NCBI GenBank assembly: GCA_019454045.1
Contig: SKCR01025323.1
Span: 227,931-291,930 of the forward strand
Reading direction: 5' to 3'
DNA: 64,000 bases
Source of the DNA: Zanthoxylum bungeanum
Taxonomy: Eukaryota; Streptophyta; Magnoliopsida; Sapindales; Rutaceae
Part shown: one piece after another, positions 58,504 through 64,000 of the stretch
Position numbering within the stretch: position 1 is the stretch's first letter
How the letters are laid out: each line of letters begins with the position of its first letter
Program-made: the position numbers and the translations under genes
The notes under the pieces: generated by a model
What the model saw: the letters and a program-made list of their open reading frames with translations, nothing else
Databases searched by the model: none
What the model was told of the DNA's origin: nothing

Positions 58504-59606
58504 CCTAGTCAAACTAGGTACATAATAACAGTCTGTAAGTTTAAGTACATGCCCCGAGGGCAGTTCCAAAAAAAAAGTGCCAACGACCAAAACGGCGACC
58601 TGTGTCCCATTTCCAACGCGGAGGTCAATCTCTCATGAGGCCAGTCTCCTGCTAATCTGCAGATCCTGCACATCAGTACATATATGAGTTCCACAACCAG
58701 AATCAAAAATCCAATTTTTAAAACTAGTAGTAGACATGTTTATTTCTATAACAAACATACCTGAAGCCGGTGCCTTGCCCACTTTGATTTCCTTCATGTG
58801 TTCCTTGTACTCACGGCAGTCACGCTTCCAGTGACCCCGTTTCCCGCACTGAAGACAAACATCTTGGGATTTGTCCTTAGGTTTCCCAAAACCCTTTGAC
58901 GATTTTGCCTTGCCCTTCTTCTTATGCTTTTTCTTCTTGACACCTCCAGTCGCCTTGGGCCAAGCCCTCGGAGTCTGAGATGTTGAAGCATAGTGCGCCT
59001 CGCACTTCTTGCCCTTAAGGAGCTCTTTTTCTGCTTCACGCAGAGTGGACATCAACTCTCCAAGAGTCTGGTCTTGGTTCAACATGTTGTAGTTCATGAT
59101 GAACCCAATCCAAGTGTCGGGGAGAGACTGTAGGATCAAATCTACTGAAGTCTCAGCCTCGAAGACTATGCCCATCTGTCCAAGTTGCTCAATGTTAGCA
59201 ATCATCTGTGACACATGGTGTTCAACACACGTACCCTCTGACATTCGAGCGCGGAAGAGCTTCTTCTGCAACTCATATCTTTGCGATCTAAGGTTAGATC
59301 GGTGAAGATCGTGCAACTTCGCCATCATCTCATAGAGATCCAACCCCTTATTTTGACGACGAAATTGCGGAGTCATAGCGGCAGGCATTACCGATTGAGC
59401 AGTCGCATTATCATCGCTATGAGTCTTCCATCTAGCTCAAGCAACTGATCAGGTCGGGACTTAGGCCCAAGAGGTCACTCTATAGTTTAGAGTAGCTTCT
59501 CGGATCCCAGAACAATTATGAGATTCATATCCCAGTCCTGAAAGTTTGTGCCATTAAAGACGTTGTCTCCCATGATAATATCCCTAATGCTTAACTTTCC
59601 TGTCAT
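58504..59606 (-). pseudogene. Gag and protease start of B3
   Basis: The likely gag start is the ATG at 59606 (minus), matching the start of B2 gag. A TAA stop follows at 59489-59487, and a frameshift lies before 59388. The long frame 59388-58633 reads MPAAMTPQFRRQNKGLDLYE, LRSQRYELQKKLFRARMSEG, IEQLGQMGIVFEAETSVDLI, LPDTWIGFIMNYNMLNQDQT, a Lys-rich linker (GVKKKKHKKKGKAKSSKGFG), an intact zinc knuckle CLQCGKRGHWKRDC, and the protease start FKNWIFDSGCGTHICTDVQD with the catalytic DSG intact. A stop at about 58633 (LAS then stop) ends it. The protease then runs to the C2 insertion at 58503. Confidence 0.92.
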
Positions 59607-61802
59607 CTTAACCGTAATAGTCCAACTATTCGATTAACGATGTATGGGTACAGTCTAACTGTTACAAGAAAAATAATAATATATTAGTCCAACTAATAAA
59701 ATAATTGACGAAATAATTTGAAAGCGCGTAAAGCTAAGTATTTGAAAGAAATTGCAAATTCAATACTAGCCTCCCACTATTTTTCGGCGAGCCTCTAACC
59801 CTCTGTTGAGTACTCGGGAAACCTAGTTTTCTAGTGGGCTAGGATCCCGTTAAATAACACACAACCTTGACTTTGGCCAACAAGCTGTATGATATTTAAT
59901 TAGGTAGATCCTAAGATCAATTGGATCTCATCCAATTCCTAGATCCGGTAGGTGGACCTCAAAAGTCTGAAACATATATACAATATACATGCCAATATAT
60001 CCAATATATTTTCCTAACCTTTTTCCTCTGAATCAACTAAGCGTTGGCTTTGGCACAACAAGCTTAATGATTCCAGTTAAGCGGATTCCATTGACTGTGG
60101 AAAGCTTCGTAATCGATGTCGATGGATAAGAAGTGATCTTGACTTTGGCCAACAAATCACAACTTGGACAAGACACACGATATGCAACAAAGCCTTCAGG
60201 ATTCAAACACATCCGCGATAGACAAAGGTCTTGACTTTGGCCAACAAACCAGTGCCAATCTTGGATCTTCAGTAAGAATCACTCAATGGAAGGAAAACGC
60301 TTAATATTTGTTAAGGGTTTTTTCGCGTAAATTGGAAACCAATTTATTATCTTTGTTAGGTCTCATCATACACCCTTAAGCATGCATTCTAAAAGCATAA
60401 TAAGGCGCGGTAAATAAATTAATAATGATATACAGATGGATATCTCACAGATTGTTCCTAGAATAAATCACTATCTTTCCTCTCCCTGGCTAGCACTATT
60501 CTTACTTCTACCCAATTACATAATACAATGAAAGAAACCTCATTAACATTGAGGGGAATTAGGTGAGAAGAGAATTACAAAGAATCAAGAGAGATAAGGC
60601 TGGACACGCAGGTCCAATTTAATAAATTCTAAATTTACAACAATTTCCAAAATTGCCATTTCCCTTCTAATATCCATCTAATATACATTATTCATTCAAC
60701 ACATCCATGTATTCACACAAAGCATGTTATTCAATCAATCTAATCCAATTAATTAATCTTGAATAAAGTGATCATCCAATGTTCAAACAACGAATTGATT
60801 TTGCACGAGTCCAACTCATTTAAGAATAAATACTCAAAGTATGAATTCTTGAATTATATCGAACTACAATTTAAATCTAATTTAATTCGTATTCAATACT
60901 AATTATATATATTTAATTCCAAATTAAATAACTACACTTTTTAATGTGCCTTTCCGACTTAGATTCCAAATCTAATCTAAATGGGCCTCAAACCCCAATT
61001 AACATCCAATGTAGTTTAATTAAAGTCAAATGGGCTTTCAATTAATTTCTTAAGGCATGGACTTTGGTTAAAAAATTGGTCAAACCCAAATACCAAAGCC
61101 CAATTAAGGAATCACCCTATTTGCCAAGAAACCAATTTCGGCCCATAAGACCCAATTAAACATAAAAGGCCCATTTGTCATATTTAGACTTAATGGTATG
61201 ATTTAGGCCCAATTTGGATCCAATCCAATTATCCTAAACCAAATTGGCCCAACCAAGCCCATTAGGCCTAAATACAACATTATAAGCCTAATTCTAAATT
61301 AAGCCCAACTAATTAAATTTTAAAATTCCAAATTTCATAATTTAACTAATTAAAGTGTATTACAATAATTAATTATCTAAATTAACATTTCCAAAATATC
61401 AATTTAATTAATTAATCATGCTTGAATTTGTCCAACACATGTCCAACATTATTGTAACAAAAATCATCTCATTTCATGCTCATCTAAGTCATGGCATTTT
61501 GGGGTTTTTTTTAAACCGATTTCGATTTCAATCCAATTAAATCATTAATCAATTTATCCCAAGTCTTTAAACTCATCCAATGATCAAAAAACAAAAAATA
61601 CCATGACTTTAGGGCTTGTTATACATTCGGCCATCATACCAAATAAGGGAAAAGTTAATCCAATTAAATTTTCTTCAAATTGATCACATATAACTCCAAG
61701 TTATCCATATACAAGCATGCTCAAACAAACAATTTGCTTAAATCATGCTCAAATAAAATTTACCCTAAATTTACCCTAAATTCAATTTTCATGCTTATTC
61801 AA
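59607..61802 (-). other. Leader of B3
   Basis: Untranslated leader of about 2.2 kb, colinear in reverse with the B2 leader. It has the conserved hairpin block at 59760-59855 and TTGGCCAAAGTCAAG motifs near 59868, 60145 and 60235. No coding frame is supported. Confidence 0.7.
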
Positions 61803-61815
61803 GGCTCTGATACCA
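61803..61815 (-). other. Primer binding site of B3
   Basis: The minus strand reads TGGTATCAGAGCC, one base after the LTR end ACCAACA. It is a perfect initiator-Met PBS. Confidence 0.93.
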
Positions 61816-61816
61816 T

Positions 61817-63719
61817 TGTTGGTCTCTAAGACTTAATCCAAGATCATATAAGCAATGAAATAAAGTGAATACAAATATTAAAGTATGGCGGAATCATACT
61901 TACAATGAACGGATTAGGATGCGTCAAATTGAAAAATTTTCCTCCAAGTATTCGGCCAAGCTTCACTTTGGGAAGAAGATCCAAGCTCCAAGCTTTATGC
62001 TTTGATTCCAAGCTTTTGGGATGGTTTCCCTATCACCTTGGATGATTCCTTGATGTGCTAGCAACATAGAAATTTTGCAACAAAACTTCTTAATCTTCCT
62101 TGCAATTCTCGGCAATGAGAGGCAAAGAGAGGAGAGTGTTTTCTTTTGGTTGAAACCGTGAGAGAGAGTGAAAATGAGTGAATGAATTTGATTTCCAAAA
62201 ACAAATGAAAAATATACCAAATGTTTGGTAAAAGTCTTTCAATCATTACACACAAAATGTGTTTTACAAGTCACCATAATTCTGTCACCAAAACCTATCA
62301 CCAAAAAGCTAATTAAAGTGACAAGTGATGTGACATGTGGGCCCCACTTGATTCAAAATCCGAGTGGGCCCGCGACACATCCCGGGCTCGGGTTCGCTAA
62401 TTCAGAATTAACGAATTTTCCGTTGCGACGTAATTAAATCAAATTTAATTAAATAATTATGCCAAGCAAAATTACTATTCACGTCGCTCGCGAATCAATT
62501 CTAAATTAATTCTTTTACCCGAATTAAAATCCAATTTTAATTCCGCGTCGAAATCTAATTTCGTTTAATATATCGAATATATTATTTTATCGATTAATTC
62601 CAAATTAATCATTCTCTCTCTTCCAATAGTATTTTATCCTAAATAAAATATCTCTGTAATTAATCCCATATTAATTATGCTCGAATCATACGTCATCGGT
62701 GAATCTTCGGGAAGCGACCCAAGAGATCCCTGGATATGTTGGCAGTAAATTCGGTCGTCAGACTATCCGAACACGTTCGTACCTCGTACTATATTTTTAC
62801 CGATTTACGAGACATGGTTGGCTTCTAGCAAAGCACCGTGCCTACCCAATTCTCCAGAAATATTCTTAATGGAATATTTAATCTATGTCAGGCGTAGTAT
62901 ACATAGTATTGCGTATTGCGATCCAGTATCAGATGTCACATGCAAGGCCTGAGGCTGGAATAGTGTCTGCCCCGTACGAAGCATATATCGGATTACAAGC
63001 AACTAGTCTCTTTAATCAGATAATCATGAAAATGTCATATTATCTCGATGGTTGCAACCAATTTAGAGTATCAGTTCTGTATCCATGCGTGATCATCATC
63101 TCCATATGACTGAAGTGATACTTCCATCTTGACATCACACCAGTACACTACGATTCTCAATAAACCCAGAAGAGGCGTACGCAGAACCTGTTAAAGTCCT
63201 GGACGACCAAAACCAAAGCGTATTGATTGTCGCAAGTACTAGCGATGCAAGTCTCAGGTTAAAACCAAATACACCTACCCTGATGCGGACTCCCATAGAC
63301 ACATAGTCATACTACCAATGGGATTCCGCGGGGTCTATCCAGAGCGAAGCTATTTCCGTACCATCAGTAAACATAACCTCCTATCACACTTGCATAAGTA
63401 TCCAATACTTAAATATATGAGAACTATGCCGTTACACTTCCATAACACGCACAAGTGCAATACTAGTCTATTTTGCATTATCGAAGTCCAGCCTCGATAA
63501 TACTACGACTATGGATATTTAATGATTAAACCTTTATGGACTGATACTGTCTCATATCTTATAATCCGGAACTAATCATAAGGACTTTTATCATTTATAT
63601 ATTTAAGTAATCAAATTACAAATTGATAAAATACAATTTCCATTGCTACATAATTAATTTATACAAAAACCACAATGTCTTTTACAAATAGTGACGCTAT
63701 GAGTCATAATTGTCTAACA
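61817..63719 (-). repeat. 5' LTR of B3, full length
   Basis: A 1,903-bp LTR. The minus strand begins TGTTAGACAATTATGACTC at 63719 and ends AGAGACCAACA at 61817. It is related throughout to the LTRs of B1 and B2. Confidence 0.93.
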
Positions 63720-63724
63720 TGTTG

Positions 63725-63884
63725 GACAGACTCCATATGAAATATAGACAGGAAAGAAACTAGATTTCTCATTCCTGAAGATTTGGGGATGTTGGGCATA
63801 CGTTAAACATTTGGATGGTACCAAACTAGAACCCAAATCGAATAAGTGCGTATTTATAGGTTATCCTAGGGAAACCAAAGGATA
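63725..63884 (+). pseudogene. Integrase tail of B2, resumed after B3
   Basis: Continues the B2 integrase: it parallels the B3 residues QTPYEIWTGMKPGFSFLKIR and CWAYIKRLEGTKLEPKSDK. The first codons carry a stop (TATAGAC in place of a Trp codon). The match ends at 63884 (GGGAAACCAAAGGATA), where a deletion joins it to LTR sequence. Confidence 0.9.
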
Positions 63885-64000
63885 ATACTGAGAATCGTAG
63901 TGTGTTGGGTGTGATGTCAGATGGAAGTATCACTTCAATCATATGGAGATGATGATCACGCAAGATACAGAACTAGTACTCTTAAATGCTGCTACTATCG
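63885..64000 (+). repeat. Partial 3' LTR of B2
   Basis: ATACTGAGAATCGTAGTGTG and onward is almost identical to 47660-47775 of the B2 5' LTR. The start of this LTR together with RT, RNase H and polypurine tract is deleted, and the rest lies beyond the window. Confidence 0.88.

Larger units (their letters stand above)
53069..63719 (-). mobile_element. Copia family-B element B3, inserted antisense in B2 integrase
   Basis: A minus-strand element of 10,651 bp. It comprises a 5' LTR (63719-61817), PBS, leader, gag, protease, integrase, RT, RNase H, polypurine tract and a 3' LTR (53855-53069). The flanks TATTG (53064-53068) and TGTTG (63720-63724) form a 5-bp target duplication with one mismatch. 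Removing the insert joins B2 integrase with the same spacing as the uninterrupted gene in B3 itself near 55895-55930. It carries solo LTR C2. It is the best preserved family-B copy here, but it is disabled by about six lesions. Confidence 0.93.

Overview
The window looks like intergenic, heterochromatin-type DNA from a flowering plant, probably a eudicot; I cannot name the species. It is AT-rich and made almost entirely of nested LTR retrotransposons plus one CACTA DNA transposon. I see no host protein-coding gene, tRNA, rRNA or CRISPR. Every coding stretch I recognise is retrotransposon gag or pol, and every copy is broken. Family letters below are mine: A and B are Ty1/copia, C is an LTR family seen only as solo LTRs, D and E are LTRs of Ty3/gypsy type (TGTAAC...GTTACA), F is a long-LTR gypsy element, and CACTA is a class II transposon.

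Left part (1-16163). A minus-strand family-A pol remnant (1-1179) is followed by another family-A element, A1 (3' LTR 1180-3261, RNase H to integrase 3276-5190, integrase to gag 10166-11600). A1 is split by an opposite-strand family-A element, A4 (5196-10160, target duplication GCTGG/GCTTG), which itself holds a gypsy-like LTR piece. Next come D and E LTR pieces and a minus-strand gypsy gag (14150-14850) with its primer binding site (16004-16019) and the end of its LTR (F).

Middle (16164-31294). B1 is a complete plus-strand copia element with 5-bp target duplications (GCACT), inserted in the F LTR. Its two 2.04-kb LTRs are almost identical, but its interior is a decayed, partly deleted gag-pol carrying a solo LTR of family C. 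It looks like a young, non-autonomous element. The F LTR resumes at 28473 and holds tandem arrays.

Next (31295-46758). Minus-strand family-A elements are stacked. A3 was hit by A2. The leader of A2 was hit by a solo LTR, A5 (duplication GATGC), and A5 was hit by a 2.3-kb CACTA element (duplication TAG). A solo D LTR (40882-43379) sits in the A3 integrase. A piece of E LTR follows.

Right part (46759-64000). B2 is a plus-strand copia element (LTR 47102-48997, PBS, gag, protease, integrase). Its integrase gene is interrupted by B3, a minus-strand copia element of the same family (53069-63719, duplication TATTG/TGTTG). B3 is the best preserved copy, with long gag-protease, integrase and RT/RNase H frames broken by a few stops and frameshifts, and its protease region carries a second solo C LTR (duplication ATATT). 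B2 resumes at 63725 and, after a deletion, runs into its 3' LTR at the window edge.

Boundaries given to the base are those where I could read LTR ends and target duplications. Others are approximate and marked so. All comparisons between copies were made by eye.
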